Origin: an uncultured Rubripirellula sp.
GTDB taxonomy: Bacteria > Planctomycetota > Planctomycetia > Pirellulales > Pirellulaceae
Direction: 5' to 3'
Assembly (NCBI GenBank): GCA_938045805.1
Contig: CALIBL010000032.1
Span: 1 to 64,000, forward strand
DNA length: 64,000 nucleotides
Every line of letters starts with the position of its first letter. Position 1 is the first letter of the stretch. The translations under genes and the position numbers were made by a program. The notes under the pieces are model-generated. The model was not told the DNA's origin and made no database searches. It saw only the letters and a program-made list of their open reading frames with translations. Positions 35,412 to 43,677 of this stretch are shown in pieces.

Positions 35412-36521
35412 TTAGGCTCGTGCAAGTCGTTTCAGCACCTCGACACCCCGACGCAATGTGTCGTCGGAGGCTGCAAAGCTGATTCGAAAATGAGAATCAG
35501 CTTTGCTAAAAATATTACCCGGGACGATGAGCAAGTTCTCGGCAATGGCGCGTTCGACGAATGCCGCTCCACTCTCGCAGGGTGCCTTCGGGAACACATA
35601 GAAGGCTCCGTTAGGTTTAGCAATCTCATAGTGATCAGCAAGTTCCGAGCAGATGAAATCGCGTTTCTTCCGATATTCATTGACGTGCTTGGAAAGATCA
35701 ACCCGAGTGGCCTCGAGGGCGCCCCACTGAGCCGGTTGCGGGGCGCAAACAAACGAGTACTGCTGAAGTTTCAACATCACACTAATGACCTCTTTGGGCC
35801 CATGCAGGTAACCAACTCGCCAGCCGGTCATTGCGTGACTCTTGCTGAATCCATCAATGACAATTGTCTGCTCGTTGAATTCTGCGGGCGAAACAAACTC
35901 TCCATCGTAAAAGAAAGAACTGTAAATCTCGTCCGATACCAATGCGATTCCCTTCTCCTGGGCCAACTTCGCAACCGCTTCAAGTGACTCTCGATCCGCA
36001 GTGACTCCGGTTGGATTGGCGGGGCTGTTAAGCAAAATCATCTTGGTCTTTGGCGTGATGGATTCAGCAATTCGATCTGGATTGATCGCGAAATCAGGAT
36101 ACGAATCTACCGGCACCGGAACGCCTCCGCACATGCGAACCAACGAGGGGTACATGACAAAGTAAGGATCCATGAAGATCACTTCATCACCGGGATTGAT
36201 CATTGACAACATGGTCAATACCAAGCCGCCACTGGTCCCGCTGGAGATGAACAACTCACGATCGGAGTGCGTTGGATAGTCGGAGGCAACCTGTTCACTC
36301 AGACGCTCGCGCAGCGACGCAACCCCCTGGGTTGGCGAGTACGCATTCTTCCCCGATTGGATGGCTTCGATCGCTGCCTCTTTTACCGCATCAGGAACAT
36401 CAAAGTCCGGCTGCCCGATGGAAAGATTGATCGGATCTTTCAGGTTTGCCGCAAGATCGAATACCCGCCGAATTCCGCTGCTGTCAAATGCTTGAGAACG
36501 TTCCGAAATCCAAGGATGCAT
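35412..36521 (-). CDS. Aspartate-type PLP aminotransferase
   Basis: From ATG 36521, 369 residues of fold-type I. Motifs are INLSIGQPDFDVPD, NAYSPTQGVASLRE, NSPANPTG, VSDEIYSSFFYDG, the PLP lysine in DGFSKSHAMTGWRVGY at about residue 220, and FRISFAASDDTLRRG. It resembles aspartate or broad-specificity aminotransferases (AspC/AlaA-type class Ib); the exact substrate cannot be set. The ATG at 36626 would add 35 unlikely residues. It is divergent from the DUF4416 gene, only 47 bp apart, so their promoters overlap. Confidence 0.88.
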   Translation of the reverse strand: MHPWISERSQAFDSSGIRRVFDLAANLKDPINLSIGQPDFDVPDAVKEAAIEAIQSGKNAYSPTQGVASLRERLSEQVASDYPTHSDRELFISSGTSGGLVLTMLSMINPGDEVIFMDPYFVMYPSLVRMCGGVPVPVDSYPDFAINPDRIAESITPKTKMILLNSPANPTGVTADRESLEAVAKLAQEKGIALVSDEIYSSFFYDGEFVSPAEFNEQTIVIDGFSKSHAMTGWRVGYLHGPKEVISVMLKLQQYSFVCAPQPAQWGALEATRVDLSKHVNEYRKKRDFICSELADHYEIAKPNGAFYVFPKAPCESGAAFVERAIAENLLIVPGNIFSKADSHFRISFAASDDTLRRGVEVLKRLARA

Positions 36522-36568
36522 GTTAAATCTGTCTGTCAAAAGAGGTTCAGCAATAGACGTCAAGGGCG

Positions 36569-37279
36569 ATGTCAGAGACGATAATGGAGAATCGAGCGAT
36601 ACATCGTCAAGACTCGAGTGTATCAAGCTTTGCGTTATTCAGAGAGTGGGAGAATCGTTCCTTGGCTGAAATCCAACTTGTCGAACCGGTCGTCCGATTT
36701 TGCGGAATGATCTCGCGCCACACCGAATCGGTGGACTGGGCGATCGAGAAGATCTCGGAGCATTGGGGAAAACCGGTTCTCCAAAGCCCTCCCATTCTGT
36801 TCGAAGCCGGCGGTTATTATCGAGCGACGATGGGAGAAGGATTACTGAAAACACTGGTGGCCTTCGAAGGGTTTCAAGATCCCGGCGAATTAGCCGATTG
36901 GAAGCTCGCGACCAATGATTGGGAAAAGCAATATGCAGCGACTTGCCCGCATCCGGAAACGCGTCCCCTGAACCTCGACCCCGGCTACACCTCCCAAGCC
37001 AAACTCGTTCTTGCGACCACCAAAGATCGTGACCATCGAATCTACCTGCGAGACGGTATCTTCGCGGAGGTGACTCTCACTTACGTGCGAAAAGTTTGGG
37101 AGCACCACCGATGGTCTTACCCCACCTACCGCGGCAGCGAGGTCGCAAGCTTCGCGCAGCGGTGCAGGGAACACCTTCGCGATCACCTCAAGCAGATCAA
37201 ACAGTTCCGGCAGCGAGAGCAGGGGCCTGTGCCGACTCGAGAGCGTGTTCAGGCGGCTAAGGATCGTGAGCCGAACTAG
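36569..37279 (+). CDS. DUF4416 family protein
   Basis: A 236-residue protein (or 231 from ATG 36584). The diagnostic DUF4416 blocks are RPLNLDPGYTSQAKLVLATTKD (cited by its core NLDPGYTSQAKL), HRIYLRDGIFAEVTLTY and HHRWSYPTYRGSEVASF near residues 145-205. The family is widespread in deltaproteobacteria and Planctomycetes and its role is unknown; GTP-binding or metabolic functions are not established. No membrane segment. A basic C-terminus (RQREQGPVPTRERVQAAK) follows. Confidence 0.83.
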   Translation: MSETIMENRAIHRQDSSVSSFALFREWENRSLAEIQLVEPVVRFCGMISRHTESVDWAIEKISEHWGKPVLQSPPILFEAGGYYRATMGEGLLKTLVAFEGFQDPGELADWKLATNDWEKQYAATCPHPETRPLNLDPGYTSQAKLVLATTKDRDHRIYLRDGIFAEVTLTYVRKVWEHHRWSYPTYRGSEVASFAQRCREHLRDHLKQIKQFRQREQGPVPTRERVQAAKDREPN

Positions 37280-37456
37280 AGATTGTCAGATCCAATGAAC
37301 TCAGTCGATTCAGCGGACGATGTTTAGAAACCCTGACCCCGCGTGGTTCAAGCGAACCTCCGTATCCAATCAAGCTCTCTTTGGTACACTCTGATCTAGT
37401 CGTTGACGATCTCTTTGTCGTCCTCCCACCACCATCTTTGAGATAGAGAGGCTTGC

Positions 37457-38191
37457 GTGAGTCAGCTTGCAGGAAAAATTGTAGCCATCACCGGAGGCGG
37501 AACTGGAATCGGCGCAGGAATCGCTAGAGGTCTTGCAGCGGCCGGTTGCCGAGTCACCATCGGGGGGCGAAGGCTTGAGCCTCTTCAAGAGGTGGCAAGT
37601 TCAGTCGAATCGGAACATCCTATCCGCTGCCAGACCATCGACGTTGCAAGCCCTGAAAGTGTCACCAGCTTCTTCCAAACCATTCGTAGCGAAGTGGGTG
37701 AGGTTGATATTTTGGTCAACAGCGCGGGGATCAACATCCAGAAGCGAACCATGGCGGAAATGTCACCCGAAGACTGGGAACGTGTCCTTTCGATCAACGC
37801 CTCGGGAGCCTATCGCTGCATGCATGAGGTTCTTCCCGCAATGCGAGCGAGGAAGGATGGGCTAGTGGTCAACATCTCTTCGGTCGCTGGAAAACGCGCC
37901 ATCACATTGGGTGGAGTGGTCTACTGTGCGAGTAAATTTGCGATGACGGCACTCGGAACAGCCGTCTCCAATGAGGTACGAAACGAGGGCGTTCGTATCA
38001 CCAATGTTTACCCGGGCGAAGTCAACACCCCCATCCTCGATAACCGACCCACCCCCGTCTCTCAAGAACACAAAGACGCCATCCTTCAACCGGAAGATAT
38101 AGCGTCGGTGATCGTAAGCATCTGCGCATTGCCGCCACGGGCAAACGTTCCCGAGATTGTCATCAAGCCAACCATCCAAGAGTGGGTGTAG
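37457..38191 (+). CDS. Short-chain dehydrogenase/reductase
   Basis: A 244-residue classical SDR. The Rossmann NAD(P) motif is VAITGGGTGIGAGIARGLAAAG, listed by its core TGGGTGIG at about residues 12-19; VNSAGINIQKR (NAG-like), SSVAGKR with the catalytic Ser, and YCASK with Tyr and Lys follow. GGRR after strand 2 suggests NADPH. Substrate unknown. The GTG at 37457 has GAGAGG about 6 bases before. Its stop overlaps the region upstream of scpB by a few bases of leader, so the two could be in one operon. Confidence 0.9.
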   Translation: MSQLAGKIVAITGGGTGIGAGIARGLAAAGCRVTIGGRRLEPLQEVASSVESEHPIRCQTIDVASPESVTSFFQTIRSEVGEVDILVNSAGINIQKRTMAEMSPEDWERVLSINASGAYRCMHEVLPAMRARKDGLVVNISSVAGKRAITLGGVVYCASKFAMTALGTAVSNEVRNEGVRITNVYPGEVNTPILDNRPTPVSQEHKDAILQPEDIASVIVSICALPPRANVPEIVIKPTIQEWV

Positions 38192-38235
38192 CGACCGATG
38201 GCTCACTCGGCCCATTCCCTGAATCAAGGATCGAG

Positions 38236-39093
38236 ATGATGAATCAGTCCGAATCCGATGAAGATCCGTCACCGGAAATCCCACAAACTGATTTTTCTAT
38301 CACTGACAACCTCAATGCAGGTGACGCAGAAGACGACGTGAACGCCGTCGATGTCAATGCGCAGGCTGATCAGCAGGATGAGGAATTAGAGGAAGCGGGC
38401 CTCTCACTCGATGACCTTGGGGCCGCCTATGCACGCGTCGCAGCCGAGCATGACCCGGAGGCATTCTCTGCACCGGAGCCCGATGCAAGTGAGCAGGAGA
38501 TAAATCACGATGAGGAAGCTGGCTCATTCGACGAGCTTCCCACTGATGAAATGGATCAAGCTGCGACGCCGGAGGCGATCATTGAGGGAGCTCTGTTTGT
38601 TGGGCACCCTGAAAACAAGTCGCTGAGCGAACAGAGAATTGCATCGCTCATGAGGGATGTCACCCCGGACGAGGTTGAAGACTTAATCGCACAACTCAAT
38701 GAGTCTTACCGATCCGCGGATCAAGCGTTACGAATCGTCCGCGATGAGCGGGGTTACCGGATGACGATTGCCCCAGAAGTCGAAGAGGTGCGTCGATCAT
38801 TTCTTGGGAAAGTCCGCGAAGCAAAACTCAGTCAACCTGCAATCGATGTCCTTTCACTGGTCGCTTATCAGCCTGGGATCACCTCGCAAACGGTTCAGGA
38901 CCAACGCGGGCACGACAGCGGCTCCATCCTGAATCAACTTGTCCGGCGACAATTGATCCAACTCGAACGCAAACAACCTGCCTCGGGCGGCAAAAAGGTT
39001 CCACATTACTACATCACCGAGCGTTTCTTGCAGTTGTTCGGTCTCGAGACCATCGAAGACCTGCCTCAAGTTGATGAAAACTTTCGTGACTAG
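38236..39093 (+). CDS. scpB: Segregation and condensation protein B with long acidic N-terminus
   Basis: A 285-residue protein from ATG 38236, which has AAGGA about 5 bases upstream. From residue 113 it matches ScpB: IIEGALFVGHPENKSLSEQ, LNESYRSADQALRIVRDERGYRM, LSQPAIDVLSLVAYQPGIT and GSILNQLVRRQLI (winged helices). It binds ScpA and SMC in chromosome condensation. Residues 1-112 are an acidic, Asp/Glu-rich extension (EDDVNAVDVNAQADQQDEELEE) not in the typical 180-200-residue ScpB. scpA is not adjacent. Confidence 0.92.
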   Translation: MMNQSESDEDPSPEIPQTDFSITDNLNAGDAEDDVNAVDVNAQADQQDEELEEAGLSLDDLGAAYARVAAEHDPEAFSAPEPDASEQEINHDEEAGSFDELPTDEMDQAATPEAIIEGALFVGHPENKSLSEQRIASLMRDVTPDEVEDLIAQLNESYRSADQALRIVRDERGYRMTIAPEVEEVRRSFLGKVREAKLSQPAIDVLSLVAYQPGITSQTVQDQRGHDSGSILNQLVRRQLIQLERKQPASGGKKVPHYYITERFLQLFGLETIEDLPQVDENFRD

Positions 39094-39173
39094 GCGGAAA
39101 GTGGCCCACTGATCCACTCACGCTCCAAACCGATCAAGCTTTATCCCCACGTAACTTGTGAGCAATAAAAAAC

Positions 39174-39821
39174 ATGATTCGCGGCGTCGCACTCGACATG
39201 GATGGCCTCCTTTTTGATACCGAATCTCTCTACTGGGAGTGCGGGGATGAACTACTGAAGCGTCGCGGGAAAAGCTACTGCAAGCAACTTCAACAGCAGA
39301 TGATGGGGCGGGTTGGAGTAGCGGCGATGCAGACGATGATTGACTTTCATCATCTTAATGATCGAGCGGATGACATGATCCTCGAGTCAAACGAAATCTT
39401 TACCCGCTTGCTTGAACGCGGTGCACAGGAGATGCCGGGCTTGGGGGTATGGATTCAACACCTCAGGGACCACGAGATCCCTTTTGGACTTGCCACAAGC
39501 AGTCAGAGAAAATTCGTTGAGATCTTATTTCGTTCTCGACCGTGGCGAGAAGAACTCGCGTTCATCCTCACCGGTGATGATGTGACGCGAGGGAAACCGG
39601 ATCCACAAATCTATCAACTCGCGGCCGAAAAACTCGATCTTCCACCGGAACAGATGCTTGTCTTGGAAGACAGCCAAAACGGGTGCGCTGCCGGTGTCGC
39701 CTCGGGCGCCCAAACCGTAGCGGTGCCGAGTGTGCACACACGTGAGCAGGATTTTTCAGGTGTCACCTTGATTGCCGAATCATTGAGCGATCCGAAACTC
39801 TTGGCGCTAATTTCGAGTTAG
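39174..39821 (+). CDS. HAD superfamily hydrolase (subfamily IA)
   Basis: A 215-residue protein with all four HAD motifs: LDMDGLLFDTE with nucleophile Asp8 and Asp10, TSSQRKF (motif II), KPDPQIYQ (motif III Lys) and LVLEDSQNGCAAG (motif IV). The cap is the C1 helical type seen in beta-phosphoglucomutase and phosphoglycolate phosphatase, which the LLFDTE start recalls. Substrate is unknown. It ends 15 bp inside the end of the convergent lipoprotein gene. All catalytic residues are present. Confidence 0.93.
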   Translation: MIRGVALDMDGLLFDTESLYWECGDELLKRRGKSYCKQLQQQMMGRVGVAAMQTMIDFHHLNDRADDMILESNEIFTRLLERGAQEMPGLGVWIQHLRDHEIPFGLATSSQRKFVEILFRSRPWREELAFILTGDDVTRGKPDPQIYQLAAEKLDLPPEQMLVLEDSQNGCAAGVASGAQTVAVPSVHTREQDFSGVTLIAESLSDPKLLALISS

Positions 39822-40748
39822 AAACCATCCTTCGGGCGGATCAGGGAGACCAAAAGAAGCATGGTAAGCTCGCTGTCTCGTTTCCACCCAAATCAGTGTT
39901 CTTTGATGCAATTGAGAAGGGTGAAGACGGACCGCACGACTCGCTAAGTTCTTGGCTTCCGAGAAATCCTGACGTGCAACCGCCGCCAGCGCCAAGTTAT
40001 GAATGGCCGCGATTTGAAACGGATTCTTTTTCCGAACGGTTTTCCATATCTCCTCCGCCTCACTCCAGCGTCCTGCCTCCGCCAGAGCATTTGCGCGTCG
40101 AAGCTGACTGCTACCTGGCAAGACATAAGCCGACTCCAGCTCAATCTCTTCGCGACTGACTGTCGGCATCATGAGACGGTAGGTATCGCGAACTGCAGCG
40201 ATGGAAAGCACTTCATCACTGCGTCCCAACAACGCGAGGTCTGGATAGCGTTCAATCGCAGAGGCCATCGTCACCGACACCGGCATTCCTCCGCCCTCAC
40301 GTTTTCCATCCAAAGCAGTCAGACGCCATGAAATGGTTAACTGATCATCCATCGCTTTGTGATAGTCACCGGTCCTTCGTTCGAAAACCTCACCACGCAA
40401 AAGAAAATCTGCCCCCGCTCGACGCGCCAACGAAGCCAACGCAACATCGTTGACCTCATCATCAATTGCTGAGACCAACTGAACTTCACTCTCCGCACGC
40501 AACGTCTGATAATCAACCAGCATTACCTGACGACCGGAGTCATGAGGTGCAAGATCAAATAGTTTCCGGTGAACCTTATCCACCAGTTCACCCTCACCGA
40601 CCAATTCAGATACCACCACCTTCCCCCCAACCGTCGAAGCGAGCGTCGGTGGCCGCCAAAGATGAACCGGCGCAGTGGCAGTGCAACCACCAAGAAGGCA
40701 GCAAAGCATGAATCCACTGAGGCGTTTGATTAGAAGCACGCGTACCAT
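39807..40748 (-). CDS. Lipoprotein with C-terminal TPR-like repeats
   Basis: A 313-residue product from ATG 40748. The signal (LIKRLSGFMLCCLLGGC) ends in lipobox LGGC at about residue 22. The middle (VVVSELVGEGELVDKVHRKLF, then ASLARRAGADFLLRGEV) recalls the outer-membrane lipoproteins that bind peptidoglycan or the TolB-like N-terminal alpha/beta domain, but no family is certain. C-terminal helices (ANALAEAGRWSEAEEIWKTV, HNLALAAVARQDFSEAKNLA) are TPR-like. It overlaps the HAD gene by 15 bp at their convergent ends. A 22-bp palindrome lies 49 bp upstream of its start. Confidence 0.78.
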   Translation of the reverse strand: MVRVLLIKRLSGFMLCCLLGGCTATAPVHLWRPPTLASTVGGKVVVSELVGEGELVDKVHRKLFDLAPHDSGRQVMLVDYQTLRAESEVQLVSAIDDEVNDVALASLARRAGADFLLRGEVFERRTGDYHKAMDDQLTISWRLTALDGKREGGGMPVSVTMASAIERYPDLALLGRSDEVLSIAAVRDTYRLMMPTVSREEIELESAYVLPGSSQLRRANALAEAGRWSEAEEIWKTVRKKNPFQIAAIHNLALAAVARQDFSEAKNLASRAVRLHPSQLHQRTLIWVETRQRAYHASFGLPDPPEGWFLTRN

Positions 40749-40796
40749 GCTCTCGATGTAAGGATTTCTCCCCACCGGAGTCAATGCGAACGTTTC

Positions 40797-40818
40797 TTGA
40801 ACCTCCGCGGAGGTTCAA
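40797..40818. repeat. 22-bp perfect palindrome between two minus-strand genes
   Basis: TTGAACCTCCG is followed directly by CGGAGGTTCAA, giving a 9-bp stem with a 4-base loop or an 11-bp half-site dimer. It begins 5 bases after the stop at 40824 and 49 bases before the start at 40748. There is no U-run after it, so it may be a terminator-like or stabilising hairpin, or a regulator site for the lipoprotein gene. Confidence 0.55.
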
Positions 40819-40823
40819 CTTAG

Positions 40824-41123
40824 TCAAGCGGCGGCGTGCAGTGCCAACTGCCGCAGTCTGGGGATGACAAGACTCTCGCGACGAACCCCATCGCTACCGT
40901 AAAAAATGACGGTGTTCTTCAGATAGTCACAGATGGCCGTCAACTTCACGCTTCGAGGACCATGGAGACAGAAATAAACACCAACAGGTTGCCCACCTCG
41001 AATTACCTCGCGTTGGGTGATGGGAAATTGATCGGGCACCAGATGCCCCAACTCACAAAGCTTCTCTTCGATAGTCAAACAAAGCGTTGAGTAATCAATC
41101 TTTTGAGAAGTCAGACCAATCAT
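40824..41123 (-). CDS. Small conserved planctomycete protein of unknown function
   Basis: From ATG 41123 a 99-residue protein, MIGLTSQKIDYSTLCLTIEE. I remember this opening and the block YFCLHGPRSVKLTAICD, followed by VIFYGSDG, as a conserved family in Planctomycetes without a known function. The predicted fold is mixed alpha/beta, with no signal or membrane segment. No motif for catalysis is visible. The upstream region (41264-41344) carries palindromes and may hold regulatory sites. Confidence 0.75.
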   Translation of the reverse strand: MIGLTSQKIDYSTLCLTIEEKLCELGHLVPDQFPITQREVIRGGQPVGVYFCLHGPRSVKLTAICDYLKNTVIFYGSDGVRRESLVIPRLRQLALHAAA

Positions 41124-41497
41124 CCGCGACCCTGAGGCTTGAGCAAAGGCAAAGTAGCAGGTCGAGAGCACAAACTCTCACCCTGTCCAGCCTTGGATAT
41201 CGGTCCTGAAGCGACGGAAATTTAGTTCCCAAAAAAGTCTACAGTCCGTCTCCTAACAAGTCAGGTAAGTCTTACCGATTGTTCCGTTTCCCCGAGTTAA
41301 CGCGATAATGAAACACTTCCATTTCGTAAGTTTTGCGGACTTACATCAAAGTTGTAAGCCGCGGTGTCAGCATCGCTGGAAGTTAGCGGGGAGAAACTTT
41401 GATCAAGTTCCGAAGCTAGACTCAAGACCAAGACACTTGAGCCGAACCGCTAAAAATTCAGTCGATGCCGAGTGAAGCGGAGACTGTCTTGGACGAT
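41124..41497. other. Intergenic region with GTAAGT palindromes
   Basis: Between the small protein gene (start 41123, minus) and the lipoprotein gene ending at 41498. GGTAAGtCTTACC at 41264-41276 is a 13-base palindrome, and GTAAGT/ACTTAC (41326-41331 and 41339-41344) form a second inverted repeat. No gene is visible. The region must drive the small protein gene. Confidence 0.5.
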
Positions 41498-42163
41498 TCA
41501 AGAATCCGACTGAGTCACACGTCCGTGAATCTCGTGGAGTAACCGCTGTTCCAAGGTTGCATCCCGCCCGAGTGGAATCCAGCCAAGGGTTCTGGGGCCA
41601 TCCGTTCGACCACTGGCATGTCGAATCAGAGTGCCATCGTGGCGTTGGCTAGCGGTTCCCTCACTCGCTAGCTGACTCTGATCGGTGTCCTCAATCTCCT
41701 TTTGAACGACGACCTCCAAGGTATATCCACCGCTTGTGGGGCGCAACGTCACGACGGCCCGTCTGCGAATGGACTGCAGCGTGCTTTGCAGCCGCTCGAA
41801 ACCGGCAGTCGTGTCCTTTCTCCACGGTTCAAGAATGGAAGCCCCGATCTGATAGCTCGTCTCCAAACGGCCATCGAGCAGTAAACCTTTGGATCGTTGA
41901 ACCGGTTGCTCCCGCGCAATTCGAAAGTAATCATCAACGGCATCGACGACTTGAGACCAGACAAACTGATCATCAGCCTCGGGAAGCTCGAGTGGATTAG
42001 GAACGAAGACCGGTGGTGCCGGATCCGTGAACCGATAAATCAAACTGCCGCAACCTGTCGCTCCGAGCACAGCCAACAACAGCACACCAAGCGAAAATTG
42101 TTTCGTGAACCTGAGTGCTTGACAGCTTCCGCAGGATAACGATTCCGATGGCAACCCAGTCAT
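41498..42163 (-). CDS. Planctomycete lipoprotein of unknown function
   Basis: From ATG 42163 a 221-residue product. GGAGGT lies 7 bases upstream, which decides this start over 42244. The signal (QFSLGVLLLAVLGATGC) ends in lipobox GATGC at about residue 38. The mature protein has QVVDAVDDYFRIAREQPVQRS, SYQIGASILEPWRKDT and VTLRPTSGGYTLEVVVQKE, an alternation of helices and strands I recall from conserved planctomycete lipoproteins. It starts 4 bp after the PpiC-type foldase gene and is co-transcribed with it, suggesting an envelope-assembly task. Confidence 0.75.
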   Translation of the reverse strand: MTGLPSESLSCGSCQALRFTKQFSLGVLLLAVLGATGCGSLIYRFTDPAPPVFVPNPLELPEADDQFVWSQVVDAVDDYFRIAREQPVQRSKGLLLDGRLETSYQIGASILEPWRKDTTAGFERLQSTLQSIRRRAVVTLRPTSGGYTLEVVVQKEIEDTDQSQLASEGTASQRHDGTLIRHASGRTDGPRTLGWIPLGRDATLEQRLLHEIHGRVTQSDS

Positions 42164-42167
42164 TGGC

Positions 42168-43358
42168 CTACCTCCGAGTCGCTGAACGGGTATAGCGATC
42201 CGCAATACTCGCTGGAAGTGGCTGGGCCCCCGGGGTGTCTTCATGGAACAGGGACCACACAGGAATCATCACTTGCATCTCATCAAGGACTTCCTCCTGG
42301 CTCTCTGATATTTTCTGTTCACGGAGGGTTGAACGGATGGTGTCTTGTACCTCACTCAGCGGTACGACACCTGCTTCCTGTCGATCCAATACCCGAACGA
42401 TGTGATATCCCTGCTCGTCTTCGATAATCTCACTCATGGCGTTGAGCGGAATTGAAAAAACCTGTTGATCGATTGCATCGGAAGCGAGTGCGCCTTTGCT
42501 CGTCCAATCGTGAAGCCCTCCCCTACTCGCAAAAGGCTCCTGACTCTTTTCTTTCGCGACGGCCTGCATGCTCCCGCCAAAATACGCTTCACGCCCCATT
42601 TCCCAAATTGCAGCGTGCGCCGATTCACGATCCTTGAAACGCTCAAATAGCACCGAGAGTTGCTCCCACTTCGCTCGGGTGGGACGCTGAAATTCATTGG
42701 CGTGAGTCTGATAGTATTCGTTGATTTCAGAAACGGTGACGTTCGGCTCCCGATTCACTTTGCTGCGAATATAAAGGTGCCCGAGCATTGCATCCATGAA
42801 CTCTCGTTGGCGCATCGCGAGCGAACTACCCTTCTCTCTCAGCAAGGTGTCCAGTTCCGCTAGATCCTCAACTTTGTACTGTTTTCGAAGTTCCGGGACT
42901 TCGGTCTCGAAGAACATTTGGCGAGCCCGCATGGTCAACTTAGCATCGGCCTCTTCACGTTTTTCGGCAGCCTGCGTCCCCACTTGATCCAGTAAAAACG
43001 CCTCTCGCATCATCTTTGTTTGGATCGTCTGCTGCAACAAACTTCGGGTCAGACGAGCACGTGCCATATCGAGTTCGGCCTTCGGGAATTGTCGGCCGCT
43101 TCTGGCGATTGCTTCGTTGAGTTGTGCCTCGACCTTGCTCGAAACATCACCCATCAGGATCGGAGTCTGACCGACATAGGCGATAATCGCAGCGGGGTCT
43201 TCCGGTAGAGTGATCGCAAAGGACGCTTTCGCTTCCTGCTTCGGTTCTAAATTTTGGTCCGATAACGTGGAAGTGACCTGCCCCGATGCGAGTCCACCGC
43301 AAAGGCAGACCGGCATGAGCAAGAATCTGAGCAATCGGCTCTGAACCAGCATCGGCAT
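42168..43358 (-). CDS. Exported SurA/PpiC-type peptidyl-prolyl isomerase
   Basis: A 396-residue protein from ATG 43358 (the further-upstream start adds 70 residues without a signal). The signal is LVQSRLLRFLLMPVCLCGGLASG. IIAYVGQTPILMGDV resembles the SurA N-terminal chaperone segment and ETFE-like helices follow. The parvulin domain lies at about residues 250-350: RPTRAKWEQLSVLF, EPFASRGGLHDWTSKGAL and IIEDEQGYHIVRVLDRQ. It folds outer-envelope proteins in the periplasm. It forms a tight pair with the lipoprotein 4 bp downstream. Confidence 0.87.
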   Translation of the reverse strand: MPMLVQSRLLRFLLMPVCLCGGLASGQVTSTLSDQNLEPKQEAKASFAITLPEDPAAIIAYVGQTPILMGDVSSKVEAQLNEAIARSGRQFPKAELDMARARLTRSLLQQTIQTKMMREAFLLDQVGTQAAEKREEADAKLTMRARQMFFETEVPELRKQYKVEDLAELDTLLREKGSSLAMRQREFMDAMLGHLYIRSKVNREPNVTVSEINEYYQTHANEFQRPTRAKWEQLSVLFERFKDRESAHAAIWEMGREAYFGGSMQAVAKEKSQEPFASRGGLHDWTSKGALASDAIDQQVFSIPLNAMSEIIEDEQGYHIVRVLDRQEAGVVPLSEVQDTIRSTLREQKISESQEEVLDEMQVMIPVWSLFHEDTPGAQPLPASIADRYTRSATRR

Positions 43359-43677
43359 TCGGCGATCCGTAAAAAAAGATAGCAACTCAAACGTCCCCCA
43401 ATCGAGACCCATGTAGTTGGCTTGTAGTGCGAGCAAGGGGAGAAAGGCAAGGCTGATCTGCGGGAGACCGCTGCCGAGCTGCGCACAAAGATCCGACCTT
43501 TCGGCGAGCCTACCTGATTTCGTATCGTCTCGATGTCGGTGGAAATGGAAAGGGAGGCGATTTGGCAAAGCAGATGCTCCGAAGCATTGTCGCTAATGGA
43601 ATCGAGTATTGCTTTTCAATCTCAAGTGAAACTGTACGCCCCCTCGTCACATTCGATGTGGCAAAAGGATCTTCGCC
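43359..43677. other. Divergent intergenic region, foldase/PAP2
   Basis: These 319 bp separate the PpiC-type gene (minus) and the PAP2 gene (plus). Open frames extend into it from both sides but lack signal peptides or start signals. I see no strong promoter or repeat. Confidence 0.4.
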
